64,000 nt of DNA, taken from Peribacillus asahii. Lineage in GTDB: Bacteria > Bacillota > Bacilli > Bacillales > DSM-1321. The position numbers were made by a program, and so were the translations under genes. The notes under the pieces are model-generated. The model was not told where the DNA came from. It saw nothing but the letters and a program-made list of their open reading frames with translations, and searched no databases. The stretch spans positions 1,412,001-1,476,000 of the forward strand of contig NZ_CP026095.1 of the NCBI RefSeq assembly GCF_004006295.1, written 5' to 3'. Shown piece by piece: positions 1-10,289 of the stretch. Every line of letters starts with the position of its first letter. Within the stretch, counting starts at the first letter, position 1.

Positions 1-163
1 GATTGTATTGTTGAACTAGTTCTGGATTTTGACTATTTTGCACATATTCCATTAGGCGGGCTAAAATTTGTTGATCTTCTTCTGACGGAGGAAGAGGAAC
101 TGCCTCAGCTACTTTTCTTAAGGTAGGTTCTCCTTCTTTAATAATATCTTTTGTTGTTAACAT
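1..163 (-). CDS. def: Peptide deformylase, N-terminal part only
   Basis: Removes the formyl group from the N-terminal methionine of new proteins in the cytosol. Only the first 54 codons lie in the window. They read MLTTKDIIKEGEPTLRKVAE and continue PLPPSEED, which matches the start of B. subtilis DefB (YkrB) as I remember it. The metal-binding motifs lie beyond the window edge and cannot be checked. A GGGGTG ribosome site precedes the ATG. Its position next to ykyA and pdhA is the B. subtilis order, which supports the call. Confidence 0.88.
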   Translation of the reverse strand, partial: MLTTKDIIKEGEPTLRKVAEAVPLPPSEEDQQILARLMEYVQNSQNPELVQQYN

Positions 164-243
164 GTTTTGCACCCCAATTTTTTTATGTATGTTATCATTT
201 TAACAAAATGAACAAGAAATTGTTAAATAGATACACAAAATAG

Positions 244-275
244 GATAAAAATGAAGCGGGGAGCAAGAACTCCCC
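244..275 (-). terminator. Terminator of the YjcZ-like gene
   Basis: On the minus strand GGGGAG pairs with CTCCCC (258-263 and 270-275) and is followed by a T-rich tract, just past the stop codon of the 52-residue spore peptide. The stem is short. Confidence 0.5.
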
Positions 276-295
276 AATTTCACCATATAGTCATA

Positions 296-454
296 TTAAA
301 AACATAGACAAGCGCCAACGATAATAAGCAAAATGAATAGGACAACGATTAACGCAAATCCTCCTACTGCACCGCAGCCGCCATGGCCACCACCGTAACC
401 GTAGGCAGGAGCAACAGGATAACAACAAGCTTGATTGTAGCCTCCGTAGAACAT
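296..454 (-). CDS. YjcZ-family small sporulation membrane protein
   Basis: Encodes 52 residues. The first 30 are rich in Gly, Tyr and Cys (MFYGGYNQACCYPVAPAYGY, then GGGHGGCGAVGG). They are followed by one hydrophobic helix of about 18 residues that ends CLCF. This pattern is typical of the YjcZ family of small sporulation proteins. The ATG has a GGAGGT site six bases upstream. The gene is monocistronic, divergent from ykyA, and ends in a small terminator. Sporulation control is inferred from the family; I did not identify a sporulation sigma promoter. Confidence 0.8.
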   Translation of the reverse strand: MFYGGYNQACCYPVAPAYGYGGGHGGCGAVGGFALIVVLFILLIIVGACLCF

Positions 455-609
455 ATGTGATACCTCCATATATAATATTTTGAAACATGATCATTTTGGT
501 TTCCCAAACGATTACTATAGCCTATGCATAACGAAGCAAATCGTGTAGGCGGGGGCCCTGTTCATAAATAAATTCATCAATAAAATTATGAAGGGGAGGT
601 AAATGGTGG

Positions 610-1269
610 ATGAATAAACATTGGAGTATACTAGCTATTATATTATGCTCGACTATTGTGTTATCAGGGTGTTGGGCCAGTGTCTCTCCAGAGGAAAAAG
701 TGTATCGAATACTAGAAGAGTCAGTAAAGAAAGAATATGAATTTGAAGAACAGCACGAACGAATTACACAGCTAGAAAAGGAAGAAAAGAAAATATATCA
801 AGACATTATTGAATTAGGTTGGCGGCAATCAGGTTCTATTAGAACTTTAGCGGAAGAGGCGTTGGACAATATTGGGGAAAGAGAAAAAATTCTTGCCACG
901 GAACATAAAAAAATTCAAGCTTCTCAAAAAACATCCATGAAAATGGAAAATCAAATTGATAAAATCGAACGAGAAGAAATAAAGAAACAAGTCATAACTC
1001 TCCATAAAACGATGAACAAACGTTACGAAACGTATGAGAAGTTATATGAAGCATATAGGCAAAGTTTAGTTTATGATCGAGAATTATATGAAATGTTTAC
1101 GAATGAAACTTTGAAAATGGATCAGCTGCAAGAACAAATTGAAAAAATAAATAAAAGTTATGAAAAAGTACTGCGTTATTATGAACAATTTAATGAATTA
1201 ACGGAAACATTTATGCAACAAAAATCAGATTTTTATCGAAAAAACGAACTGGAAAATGATAGAGAATGA
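610..1269 (+). CDS. ykyA: YkyA-family cell-wall lipoprotein
   Basis: Encodes 219 residues. A signal peptide ends in the lipobox LSGC (Cys21), so it should be a lipoprotein anchored on the outer face of the membrane. The mature part is almost entirely charged and helical (many E, K and Q residues) and looks like a long coiled coil. Family and position (between def and pdhA) match B. subtilis YkyA, a putative cell-wall-binding lipoprotein of unknown function. The start follows a GGGAGGT site. A terminator lies directly after the stop, so it is transcribed separately from pdh. Confidence 0.85.
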   Translation: MNKHWSILAIILCSTIVLSGCWASVSPEEKVYRILEESVKKEYEFEEQHERITQLEKEEKKIYQDIIELGWRQSGSIRTLAEEALDNIGEREKILATEHKKIQASQKTSMKMENQIDKIEREEIKKQVITLHKTMNKRYETYEKLYEAYRQSLVYDRELYEMFTNETLKMDQLQEQIEKINKSYEKVLRYYEQFNELTETFMQQKSDFYRKNELENDRE

Positions 1270-1270
1270 A

Positions 1271-1295
1271 AACTGGCTGATTGGCCAGTTTTTTT
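1271..1295 (+). terminator. Terminator after ykyA
   Basis: AACTGGC pairs with GCCAGTT and is followed by a run of T, starting two bases after the ykyA stop codon. Confidence 0.85.
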
Positions 1296-2916
<1,621 letters not shown>

Positions 2917-2919
2917 GCC

Positions 2920-3897
2920 ATGGCTCAAATGACGATGATTCAAGCGATTACAGATGCATTACGTACAGAGTTACGTAATGATGAAAATGTATTGGTTTTT
3001 GGAGAGGATGTTGGAGTAAACGGTGGAGTTTTCCGTGCAACGGAAAATCTGCAAAAAGAATTTGGTGAAGAGCGTGTCTTTGATACACCACTTGCTGAAT
3101 CTGGAATTGGTGGTTTAGCGGTAGGGTTATCTCTACAAGGTTTCCGTCCAGTTCCTGAAATTCAATTCTTTGGGTTTGTTTATGAAGTCATCGATTCAAT
3201 TAGTGGTCAATTGGCACGGATGCGCTATCGTTCAGGCGGGCGCTATAACGCACCGGTAACGATTCGTTCACCATTTGGCGGCGGTGTGCATACACCGGAA
3301 TTACATGCGGATAGTTTAGAGGGACTAATGGCGCAACAACCGGGATTAAAAGTCGTCATTCCTTCTACACCTTATGATGCAAAAGGGTTATTAATTTCAG
3401 CTATTCGTGATAATGATCCAGTTATTTTCCTTGAACATATGAAATTATATCGTTCGTTCCGCCAAGAAGTACCGGAAGAAGAGTATAGCATTCCTCTAGG
3501 AAAAGCGGACGTAAAACGTGAAGGTACTGATCTTTCCATTATTACGTATGGAGCGATGGTTCAGGAATCTATTAAAGCGGCCGAAGAATTAGCGAAAGAA
3601 GGTCATTCTGTTGAAGTGGTTGATTTACGTACCATTTCTCCATTAGATATTGAAACAATTATTGCTTCTGTTGAAAAAACAGGACGAGCAATTGTTGTTC
3701 AAGAAGCACAAAAACAAGCGGGAATCGCGGCTAATGTTGTATCAGAAATTACAGAACGTGCCATTTTAAGTTTAGATGCTCCTGTGTTACGTGTTGCTGC
3801 ACCAGATACAGTATATCCGTTCTCACAAGCTGAACAAGTATGGTTACCGAATTATAAAGATATTATTGAAACGGCAACAAAAGTATTGAAATTTTAA
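2920..3897 (+). CDS. pdhB: Pyruvate dehydrogenase E1 component, beta subunit
   Basis: Partner of PdhA in the alpha2-beta2 E1 enzyme. The 325 residues include [15 protein letters not shown] near the N terminus, which carries the glutamate that activates the cofactor, and the conserved [20 protein letters not shown] stretch. The ATG follows the pdhA stop codon with a gap of three bases, so the two are translationally linked. A gap of 122 bases separates it from pdhC. I see no clear terminator there and no promoter I would defend. Confidence 0.97.
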   Translation: MAQMTMIQAITDALRTELRNDENVLVFGEDVGVNGGVFRATENLQKEFGEERVFDTPLAESGIGGLAVGLSLQGFRPVPEIQFFGFVYEVIDSISGQLARMRYRSGGRYNAPVTIRSPFGGGVHTPELHADSLEGLMAQQPGLKVVIPSTPYDAKGLLISAIRDNDPVIFLEHMKLYRSFRQEVPEEEYSIPLGKADVKREGTDLSIITYGAMVQESIKAAEELAKEGHSVEVVDLRTISPLDIETIIASVEKTGRAIVVQEAQKQAGIAANVVSEITERAILSLDAPVLRVAAPDTVYPFSQAEQVWLPNYKDIIETATKVLKF

Positions 3898-4019
3898 TCC
3901 TACTTTTTGAAGAAACGGTAAAGTGATTGTCAGATACTTTGACAAGGATAATCAGAAATTCGTGACAAATGACTTTATTCGTAGCACTAAGTATGATTTA
4001 ATATAGGAGGTTGAATTCA

Positions 4020-5327
4020 GTGGCATTTCAATTTAGACTCCCTGATATCGGAGAAGGTATACATGAAGGTGAAATAGTAAAGTGGTTTGTAAAGCCAGGA
4101 GACAAAGTCCAGGAAGACGACGTCCTTTGTGAAGTTCAAAATGATAAAGCTGTCGTAGAAATTCCATCACCTGTTGAAGGAACGGTGGAAGACATTCTTG
4201 TAGAAGAAGGAACGGTTGCCGTTGTTGGTGATGTTCTTGTTACATTTGACGCTCCTGGGTATGAACATCTTAAGTTCAAAGGGGATCATGAAGAGGAAAA
4301 AACAGAAGACGTTAGTAAGACGGAAGCTGAAACTCAGACAACAACTGAGGTTGCTCAAGAGTCATCTCCTGCTCCAGCAGCGGATGTTGATTCAAGTCGT
4401 CGTATTATTGCGATGCCTTCTGTGAGAAAGTATGCACGAGAACAAGGGGTAAATATTCGCTTAGTTACAGGTTCGGGAGATAATGGGCGCATTATGAAGG
4501 AAGATATTATGGCTTACATAAATGGTCAAACAGCTCCACAAGAAGAAACTGGACAAGCTGAAGCTTCGCAACAACAAGAAACGGGAACAACAGTTGCTGA
4601 AACAGTTGTGATTCCTGAAGGGCAATATCTGGAAACGCGTGAGAAAGTAAGCCCAATGAGAAAAGCGATTGCCAAAGCAATGGTGAAATCTAAACAAACA
4701 GCTCCGCACGTTACGTTAATGGATGAAGTCGATGTTACGCAACTTGTTGCTCATCGTAAAAAGTTCAAAGAGATTGCTGCTGCTAAAGGAATTAAGTTAA
4801 CTTTCTTGCCTTATGTTGTTAAAGCGTTAACAAGTGCATTACGTGAGTATCCTATACTTAATACATCCTTTGATGATGAGACGAGTGAAATTATCCATAA
4901 GCATTATTTTAATATTGGAATTGCTGCCGATACAGATAAAGGTTTACTCGTTCCCGTTGTAAAAGATGCAGATCGCAAATCGCCTTTTGCTATTTCAAAA
5001 GAGATTAATGAGTTAGCTGATAAAGCTCGTGAAGGTAAATTGACTCCTGGAGAAATGAAAGGGGCTTCCTGTACGATTACGAATATCGGTTCTGCAGGAG
5101 GTCAATGGTTTACTCCAATCATTAACCATCCAGAAGTTGCTATTCTCGGGATTGGGCGTATAGCTGAAAAAGCCATTGTTCGTGATGGAGAAATTATTGC
5201 AGCTCCAGTCTTGGCACTGTCTTTAAGCTTTGATCACCGTATCATTGATGGTGCGACAGGTCAAAATGCCTTAAATCATATTAAAAAGTTACTGAATGAT
5301 CCAGAATTATTGTTAATGGAGGCGTAA
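4020..5327 (+). CDS. pdhC: Pyruvate dehydrogenase E2, dihydrolipoamide acetyltransferase
   Basis: Core of the complex; transfers the acetyl group from E1 to CoA via a lipoyl arm. The start is taken as GTG at 4020, nine bases after AGGAGG, giving [13 protein letters not shown] as in B. subtilis. An upstream TTG at 4011 touches the ribosome site and is unlikely. Domains: one lipoyl domain (residues 1-80, lipoyl Lys43 in [10 protein letters not shown]), an acidic Ala/Pro/Gln linker, an E3-binding domain (about 128-165, [11 protein letters not shown]), a second linker, and the catalytic domain with DHRIIDGA near residue 405. Confidence 0.97.
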   Translation: MAFQFRLPDIGEGIHEGEIVKWFVKPGDKVQEDDVLCEVQNDKAVVEIPSPVEGTVEDILVEEGTVAVVGDVLVTFDAPGYEHLKFKGDHEEEKTEDVSKTEAETQTTTEVAQESSPAPAADVDSSRRIIAMPSVRKYAREQGVNIRLVTGSGDNGRIMKEDIMAYINGQTAPQEETGQAEASQQQETGTTVAETVVIPEGQYLETREKVSPMRKAIAKAMVKSKQTAPHVTLMDEVDVTQLVAHRKKFKEIAAAKGIKLTFLPYVVKALTSALREYPILNTSFDDETSEIIHKHYFNIGIAADTDKGLLVPVVKDADRKSPFAISKEINELADKAREGKLTPGEMKGASCTITNIGSAGGQWFTPIINHPEVAILGIGRIAEKAIVRDGEIIAAPVLALSLSFDHRIIDGATGQNALNHIKKLLNDPELLLMEA

Positions 5328-5332
5328 TCATC

Positions 5333-6745
5333 ATGGTAGTAGGAGATTTTCCAATTGAAACAGATACTTTAGTCATCGGATCTGGCCCAGGAGGGTATGT
5401 AGCAGCAATTCGTGCAGCACAGCTTGGTCAAAAAGTAACAGTTGTTGAAAAAGGTGCAATTGGTGGGGTTTGCTTAAACGTAGGATGTATCCCATCTAAA
5501 GCATTAATTGAAGCAGGACATCGTTTCCATAATGCACAACATTCAGAAAACATCGGTATTACTGCAGAAAACGTAAAAATTGATTTTTCAAAAGTACAAG
5601 CATGGAAAGAATCGGTTGTTAATAAATTAACAGGCGGCGTAAGCGGTCTATTAAAAGGAAATAACATTGAAGTTGTTGCTGGTGAAGCATATTTTGTAGA
5701 TGCTAACAATGTACGTGTGATGACTGAAAACTCAGCTCAAACTTATACATTTAAGCATGCGATTATCGCAACCGGATCTACACCGGTTGAAATCCCAGCT
5801 TTCAAATATTCTAAACGTGTTATTAACTCTACAGGAGCTCTTTCTCTTGAAGAAGTCCCATCTTCTTTAGTCGTAATCGGTGGAGGAGTTATCGGGGTTG
5901 AACTTGGTAGCGCTTATGCAAACATGGGTACGAAATTAACAATTCTTGAAGGATCAGATGATATCTTCTCAGGTGCTTACGAAAAACAAATGACAACTCT
6001 AGTGAAGAAAAACCTAAAAAGCAAAGGTGTAGAAGTTGTTACAAAAGCACTTGCGAAAGGTGTAGAGGAAACAGAAAACGGCGTTATTGTAACGTATGAA
6101 GTAAAAGGTGAAGAGAAGAAAATCGAAGCTGATTACTTACTTGTTACAGTTGGTCGTCGTCCAAATACTTCTGATATCGGTCTTGAGCAAGTTGGGGTTA
6201 ACCTAACTGATAGAGGCTTAATTGAAACAGATCAACAAGGTCGCACAAATGTACCAAACATCTTTGCTATTGGTGACGTTGTTTCTGGTCCACAATTAGC
6301 ACACAAAGCATCTTATGAAGGTAAAATTGCAGCTGAAGCAATTGCTGGACACCCTTCTGAAATCGATTATTTAGGAATCCCAGCTGTTGTATTCTCTGAG
6401 CCAGAATTAGCGACTGTAGGATTTACTGAAGCACAAGCGAAGGAAGCAGGAATTGAAGCAATCGGTTCTAAATTCCCATACGGTGCAAACGGCCGTGCGC
6501 TTTCTTTAAATGCGACAGACGGTTTTGTGAAACTTGTGACTCGTAAAGAAGATGGATTAGTAATCGGTGCGCAAATCGCTGGTGCAAATGCATCTGATAT
6601 CATTGCTGAACTAGGACTTGCTATTGAAGCAGGTATGACAGCCGAAGATATTGCGATGACTATCCATGCACATCCATCATTAGGAGAAATTACAATGGAA
6701 GCTGCTGAAGTAGCTCTAGGTACTCCTATCCATATTATTAAATAA
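5333..6745 (+). CDS. pdhD: Dihydrolipoamide dehydrogenase (E3)
   Basis: Flavoprotein that reoxidises the lipoyl arm with NAD+. The 470 residues carry [17 protein letters not shown] (FAD), the redox pair Cys47 and Cys52 in [21 protein letters not shown] (NAD) and the C-terminal HAHPSLGE motif with the base histidine. Last gene of the operon, five bases after pdhC, followed by a strong terminator. It may also serve the 2-oxoglutarate complex, as in other bacilli. Confidence 0.97.
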   Translation: MVVGDFPIETDTLVIGSGPGGYVAAIRAAQLGQKVTVVEKGAIGGVCLNVGCIPSKALIEAGHRFHNAQHSENIGITAENVKIDFSKVQAWKESVVNKLTGGVSGLLKGNNIEVVAGEAYFVDANNVRVMTENSAQTYTFKHAIIATGSTPVEIPAFKYSKRVINSTGALSLEEVPSSLVVIGGGVIGVELGSAYANMGTKLTILEGSDDIFSGAYEKQMTTLVKKNLKSKGVEVVTKALAKGVEETENGVIVTYEVKGEEKKIEADYLLVTVGRRPNTSDIGLEQVGVNLTDRGLIETDQQGRTNVPNIFAIGDVVSGPQLAHKASYEGKIAAEAIAGHPSEIDYLGIPAVVFSEPELATVGFTEAQAKEAGIEAIGSKFPYGANGRALSLNATDGFVKLVTRKEDGLVIGAQIAGANASDIIAELGLAIEAGMTAEDIAMTIHAHPSLGEITMEAAEVALGTPIHIIK

Positions 6746-6760
6746 TAACGTGATGTTTTT

Positions 6761-6790
6761 AGCACACTGCTTTTTAGCAGTGTGCTTTTT
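6761..6790 (+). terminator. Terminator of the pdhABCD operon
   Basis: AGCACACTGC (6761-6770) and GCAGTGTGCT (6777-6786) form a perfect 10-bp stem with a six-base loop, followed by T residues. Confidence 0.92.
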
Positions 6791-6797
6791 GTGCTAT

Positions 6798-7048
6798 TCC
6801 GGCACTTAACGGGAGGTAAGACTCCTACCTCAGGCTTATGAGGAAACAAAGAGATAGGTGGGAACTACCCTCATCTAGTTGCGACTCCTAGCCTCGCTTT
6901 TGTAGTAAAAGTCCTATTGGTAAACTTTTACCAATCGGGTTCATACGGTCACTTGATTGAAGTGGCGGAGATGTTAGTGACCGTAGAACGTGACTAATCA
7001 TCAGTGAGGGATGAAGGGAAACCCTCACTGATGGGAGTTTCACTTTAT
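6798..7048 (+). repeat. Dispersed structured repeat, copy 1 (about 251 bp)
   Basis: Runs from CACTTAACGGGAGG to AGTTTCACTTTAT. It shares arms 1, 3, 4 and 5 with the full-length copy at 8338 but lacks the central GC-rich module. The join is between CTAG and CCTCGC. Arm 5 carries a compensatory change: GTGAGGG faces CCCTCAC where the other full copies have GTGGGGG facing CCCCCAC. Arm 3 is shortened but still forms ATTGGTAA/TTACCAAT. It lies between the pdhD terminator and the next gene. Confidence 0.9.
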
Positions 7049-7171
7049 AAAGGAATGGTTTGTCTATAAAATTTTGATCAATGGAAATGGATAGCAGAAG
7101 CGTTACATAAGATGAAACTATAGAAGTTTTAATGGATGCCCATAGATTTAGAGATGAATGGAGTGACTAAT

Positions 7172-7420
7172 GTGAAAAAATATTGTGTTTTTCTTTTTCA
7201 ACTAATCATTTGGAGCAGCTATACGCTTGCGGAATGGTTGTCGATGAATGATCGCTTCTTCTATAAATCACTAATGTTTCTTCTGTTTTCCTATTTCGCT
7301 ATCTATATTGGAAAGCTTATTTTACAATCGACTAAACAGACGCTGCTAGTAACGGTGATGAGTTTGTTTTGTTATGCGGTCTTGCAAATTTGTTTGGAAG
7401 TGATTATTCCTATTCATTAA
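7172..7420 (+). CDS. Small hypothetical membrane protein
   Basis: I do not recognise this gene. GTG at 7172 with GGAGTG eight bases upstream gives 82 residues beginning MKKYCVFLFQLIIWSSYTLA. A longer frame from 7136 has no ribosome site. Three hydrophobic stretches (about residues 4-20, 31-48 and 57-80) suggest a small inner-membrane protein. It sits where B. subtilis has the small lipoprotein slp, but shows no lipobox and is not slp. It converges on the next gene with a gap of 10 bases. Confidence 0.55.
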   Translation: MKKYCVFLFQLIIWSSYTLAEWLSMNDRFFYKSLMFLLFSYFAIYIGKLILQSTKQTLLVTVMSLFCYAVLQICLEVIIPIH

Positions 7421-7430
7421 AAGAATTTCT

Positions 7431-7862
7431 TTACTTACGAGGATAAAAGTACATGATACGCTTATTGAACAAGTGAAGTTCCCCTTTTAATTGTTTGGCG
7501 AGAAATTTACATAGTTCATTAGCTTTGCCTTTATCCCCAAACGTAGAATGTTCAGCGAGCGTTATCTGAATATACGTTTGGATACGTTCGTTTTCTTCCT
7601 CATGAATTTGTTCTTGATCCATTCCGATTAAGATAAGATGGTAACCGTCTGTTAGGGATTGAAGGTATATCATATTGTTTGTAGGAGGTGCCGGCTCTTT
7701 TATTTCATAAGGAAAGGCTGCTTCATGGTAATTCCAATTTACCTGCCTGCCTGTTTTTGAGGTTATGTTTTGATAGTCATATAATAATTCTTTAATCGTG
7801 TCAATCGTAACTGTCGTTTGTTCTGGATGTGGAACGAGTTTAATATATGCATGTTCAGTCAT
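7431..7862 (-). CDS. DUF1885-like cytosolic protein
   Basis: Encodes 143 residues beginning MTEHAYIKLVPHPEQTTVT. The second ATG (7862) is chosen because AAGGAGG abuts the first one (7868) and stands six bases before the second. The segments YIKLVP, NWNYHEAAFPYEI, TFGDKGKANELCKFLAKQL and the end RIMYFY agree with my memory of the DUF1885 family, a small Bacillaceae family with a known structure but no known role. No membrane segment. The family assignment is from memory and should be checked by profile search. Confidence 0.65.
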   Translation of the reverse strand: MTEHAYIKLVPHPEQTTVTIDTIKELLYDYQNITSKTGRQVNWNYHEAAFPYEIKEPAPPTNNMIYLQSLTDGYHLILIGMDQEQIHEEENERIQTYIQITLAEHSTFGDKGKANELCKFLAKQLKGELHLFNKRIMYFYPRK

Positions 7863-8000
7863 GTTCATCCTCCTTAACTCTAATTTACCTCATTATACTT
7901 TACCATTATTTGTATGATTGGTATTGTTAAAAAGAAGATAAATTTCGTTTATAACGCTATAAGAGAGTTTAAGTAAAAAAAATGATGAAAATACGAAATA

Positions 8001-8065
8001 TATGTTATACTTTTTTGCTTGAAATTTTAAATGTGTTATATTATTATGAATGTAAAGCGGTTACA
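8001..8065 (+). promoter_or_regulatory. SR1 promoter with two CcpN boxes and a cre-like palindrome
   Basis: SigA promoter with TTGAAA at 8019-8024, 17-base spacer and TATTAT at 8042-8047. Two matches to the CcpN operator TRTGHYATAYW flank and overlap it: TATGTTATACT at 8001-8011 and TGTGTTATATT at 8032-8042, both perfect and 31 bases (three helical turns) apart. The palindrome TGTAAAGCGGTTACA at 8051-8065 overlaps the expected start site and contains a 12/14 cre match. B. subtilis SR1 is known to be repressed by CcpN and CcpA, so this is strong support for the RNA call. Confidence 0.8.
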
Positions 8066-8109
8066 ATTCGATTATATAACATCTAATATATTAGAAGGGA
8101 GTTGTCGGA

Positions 8110-8238
8110 ATGGGAACGATCATTTGCCAAAGCTGTGATAGTACAATCGCTCATTTTGAAGATGAAAAAGTAAGTATTCTTTATTCACATAGTCAAAAGT
8201 GCCCTAGCTGTAATACAACTGCTGCTGAGGAAAATTAA
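8110..8238 (+). CDS. sr1P: GapA-binding peptide SR1P
   Basis: Encodes 42 residues beginning MGTIICQSCDSTIAHFEDEK and then KVSILYSHSQKCPSCN. MGTI-C-C, HFEDEK and a second Cys-x-x-Cys agree with SR1P of B. subtilis (39 residues), which binds glyceraldehyde-3-phosphate dehydrogenase A and aids RNA degradation through RNase J1. The two CxxC pairs suggest a small zinc-bound fold (inference). The ribosome site is GAAGGGAG. The frame lies inside an RNA with CcpN boxes at its promoter, which confirms the identity. Confidence 0.85.
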   Translation: MGTIICQSCDSTIAHFEDEKVSILYSHSQKCPSCNTTAAEEN

Positions 8239-8263
8239 AAAATAAATAATGATGTAGAAGTTC

Positions 8264-8296
8264 GGGTGCTTTTCGATTTGGGAGGTACCTTTTTTG
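8264..8296 (+). terminator. Terminator of SR1
   Basis: GGTGC (8265-8269) pairs with GTACC (with one G-U pair) and is followed by a run of T residues. It ends the inferred sRNA. Confidence 0.65.
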
Positions 8297-8337
8297 TGTT
8301 TTAGGCTCTGTTTATAGGGGATTGTATGAACGATTAT

Positions 8338-8720
8338 TTATCCCACACTTAACGGGCAGTAAGATCCTCACCTCAAGCTTATGAGAAAACAAAGAAGATA
8401 GGTGGGGGACAACTGCCCTCATCTAGTTGCGGCTCCTAGCCCCTCGAGGTCATAAGCTGTCATGCTCTGTGGCAAACTGCGCCACGCCGCATTCATCTTA
8501 TGCTTGTCGGGGGCTGAACAGTCGCCTCGCTTTTGTAGTAAAGGTCCGATTGGTGAGATACAGTGAAACTTACCTTTGCGATTTTCAAAGGTAAGCTTTC
8601 ACCAATCAGGTTCGTACGGTCACTTGATTGAAGCGAAGTGGAGATCTTAGTGACCGTAGAACGTGACTAACCATCAGTGGGGGGGAAGGAAAACCCCCAC
8701 TGATGGAAGTTTCACTTTAT
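8338..8720 (+). repeat. Dispersed structured repeat, copy 2 (full length, about 383 bp)
   Basis: Best-preserved plus-strand copy. Arm 1: GGGCAGT 8354-8360 with ACTGCCC 8412-8418, plus inner CCTCACCT/AGGTGGGG. Arm 2, a GC-rich module: AGCCCC/GGGGCT, CATAAG/CTTATG and GTGGC/GCCAC within 8439-8515. Arm 3: GATTGGTGA/TCACCAATC enclosing the perfect 10-bp CTTACCTTTG/CAAAGGTAAG. Arm 4: ACGGTCACT/AGTGACCGT. Arm 5: CCATCAGTGGGGG/CCCCCACTGATGG. No convincing protein frame. Sits between SR1 and the 3' end of speA. Confidence 0.93.
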
Positions 8721-8734
8721 TTTATCAATAGTGT

Positions 8735-8776
8735 ACCTAGAAAAAGCTGACTCAAGTGAGCCAGCTTTTTCTAGGT
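8735..8776 (-). terminator. Terminator of speA
   Basis: ACCTAGAAAAAGCTG pairs with CAGCTTTTTCTAGGT; the stem overlaps the speA stop codon. It may act in both directions. Confidence 0.85.
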
Positions 8777-10236
8777 TGTTGTTTCTTAATTACTCGTAAA
8801 AATTTAATTTCAGGATCTTCAGGTCCTTGTACAGGCAGTCCTGCTTCTATATTTTTTTGAATATATGTGATGTTTTCAACCGTAATCATTTCCCCTGGAA
8901 TGAAGATTGGGATGCCAGGTGGATATACCATAATGAATTCAGCGCTAATGCGATTAATAGATTCTTCAATCGGTACAACTTCTGTTTCCGCATAGAAGGC
9001 GTCTCTAGGCGTGCAAGCAAGATTCGGTGTATTTGGCAGTATAACGCGAACGGGATCATTCTCGTTTGCTTCACCTTTAAATTGCTCAGCTAAGTCTTGT
9101 AAAGCAAAAATAAGGGAATCAGCGTCCGCTTTCGTATCTCCTGGTGTAACTAAACAAAGGATATTATATAAGTCCGATAATTCTACCTCGATGTTATGCT
9201 TTTCACGAAGCCACTTTTCAACATCATACCCTGTAATTCCTAAGTCCTTGATTGAAATAATCAATTTAGTTGGATCGTAATTGTATGTGGCTTTCTTGCC
9301 TAAAATTTCTTTTCCTACACAATATAAAAAAGAAATTTCATTAATGGCATCGCGTGTATAATTGGCTAGTTTAATCGTTTCATCAATCATTTCTCTTCCT
9401 CTTGTTGCCAATTGTTTTCTAGCAGTATCAAGGGAAGCTAGTAAAATATAAGATGTAGAGGTTGTTGTTAACATACTAAGAATAGACTGCACACGGTTAA
9501 CGGGAATGAGCCCTTCTTTCACATTTAAAATCGAGCTTTGCGTCATAGAACCGCCGAGCTTATGAACGCTTGTTGCGGCCATATCTGCGCCTGCCTGCAT
9601 CGCTGAGAGAGGTAATTCATCGTGAAAATGAATATGAACACCGTGTGCTTCGTCAACGAGGACAGGTACATTATAGGAATGAGCTGTCTCGACAATTCTC
9701 TTTAAATCCGCGGCAATGCCGAAATAGGTTGGGTTGATGACAAGTAACCCTTTTGCATCAGGATGCTCCTGTAATGTTTTTTCCACTTGATCTATTGTAA
9801 TACCGTGAGAAATCCCTAAGTTTTTGTCAATTTCTGGATTTATGAAAATAGGTACAGCTCCAGAGAATACAATCGCTGACATAACCGATTTATGAACATT
9901 TCGAGGGACGATAATTTTATCTCCAGGTCCACAAACTGTCATAACCATTGTCATAATTGCACCGCTTGTTCCTTGAACTGAGAAAAATGTATGATCAGCT
10001 CCGAATGCTTCAGCTGCTAAATCCTGCGCTTGTTTAATAATGCCTTTAGGTCGATGAAGGTCATCTAGCGGAGCGATATTAATTAAATCGATAGATAATG
10101 CGTTTTCGCCAATAAATTCGCGAAATTCCGGATCCATTCCATTTCCTTTCTTATGTCCAGGAATATGAAATTGAATCGGATTTTTTTTTGCATGATCGAT
10201 TAAGCCAGTATATAAAGGAGTTTCATATTGTGACAA
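8752..10236 (-). CDS. speA: Arginine decarboxylase (Orn/Lys/Arg decarboxylase family)
   Basis: PLP enzyme making agmatine from arginine, first step of polyamine synthesis in Bacillus. Start taken as TTG at 10236 (MSQYETPLYTGLIDHAKK), giving 494 residues, close to B. subtilis SpeA (about 490). An ATG at 10284 would add 16 unconserved residues and lies at about the transcription start. The PLP lysine is in TSVHKLGGSMTQSS near residue 225. FHIPGHKKG and VQGPED are family signatures. From sequence alone, lysine decarboxylase cannot be fully excluded. Confidence 0.9.
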   Translation of the reverse strand: MSQYETPLYTGLIDHAKKNPIQFHIPGHKKGNGMDPEFREFIGENALSIDLINIAPLDDLHRPKGIIKQAQDLAAEAFGADHTFFSVQGTSGAIMTMVMTVCGPGDKIIVPRNVHKSVMSAIVFSGAVPIFINPEIDKNLGISHGITIDQVEKTLQEHPDAKGLLVINPTYFGIAADLKRIVETAHSYNVPVLVDEAHGVHIHFHDELPLSAMQAGADMAATSVHKLGGSMTQSSILNVKEGLIPVNRVQSILSMLTTTSTSYILLASLDTARKQLATRGREMIDETIKLANYTRDAINEISFLYCVGKEILGKKATYNYDPTKLIISIKDLGITGYDVEKWLREKHNIEVELSDLYNILCLVTPGDTKADADSLIFALQDLAEQFKGEANENDPVRVILPNTPNLACTPRDAFYAETEVVPIEESINRISAEFIMVYPPGIPIFIPGEMITVENITYIQKNIEAGLPVQGPEDPEIKFLRVIKKQQPRKSWLT

Positions 10237-10289
10237 TTCTTTTTGACCCCATTTCTTAATCAATGTAAATTTCGCATAAAACAAAAGAA

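Larger units (their letters stand above)
8054..8296 (+). ncRNA. sr1: SR1-type dual-function regulatory RNA
   Basis: Inferred transcript from about 8054 (six to seven bases after the -10 box) to a terminator near 8296, about 240 nt; B. subtilis SR1 is about 205 nt. It carries the SR1P reading frame. In B. subtilis the RNA base-pairs with ahrC mRNA and its peptide binds GapA. Genomic place (between pdhD and speA) is the same as in B. subtilis. The antisense function is inference, since ahrC is not in the window. Confidence 0.72.

Noticed and set aside
3898..4019. Internal promoter between pdhB and pdhC
   Set aside because: TTGACA-like boxes are present near 3940, but no -10 stands at a workable distance, so I do not claim one.
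4167..4709. Several overlapping frames on both strands inside pdhC
   Set aside because: All are shadows of the low-complexity Ala/Pro/Glu/Gln linkers of the E2 subunit.
6798..8720. CRISPR array or transposon with transposase for the repeated DNA
   Set aside because: Copies are far apart, have no regular spacers and no associated open reading frame or cas genes. End inverted repeats are weak at best, and the shared TTTAT at both ends cannot be told from a target duplication.
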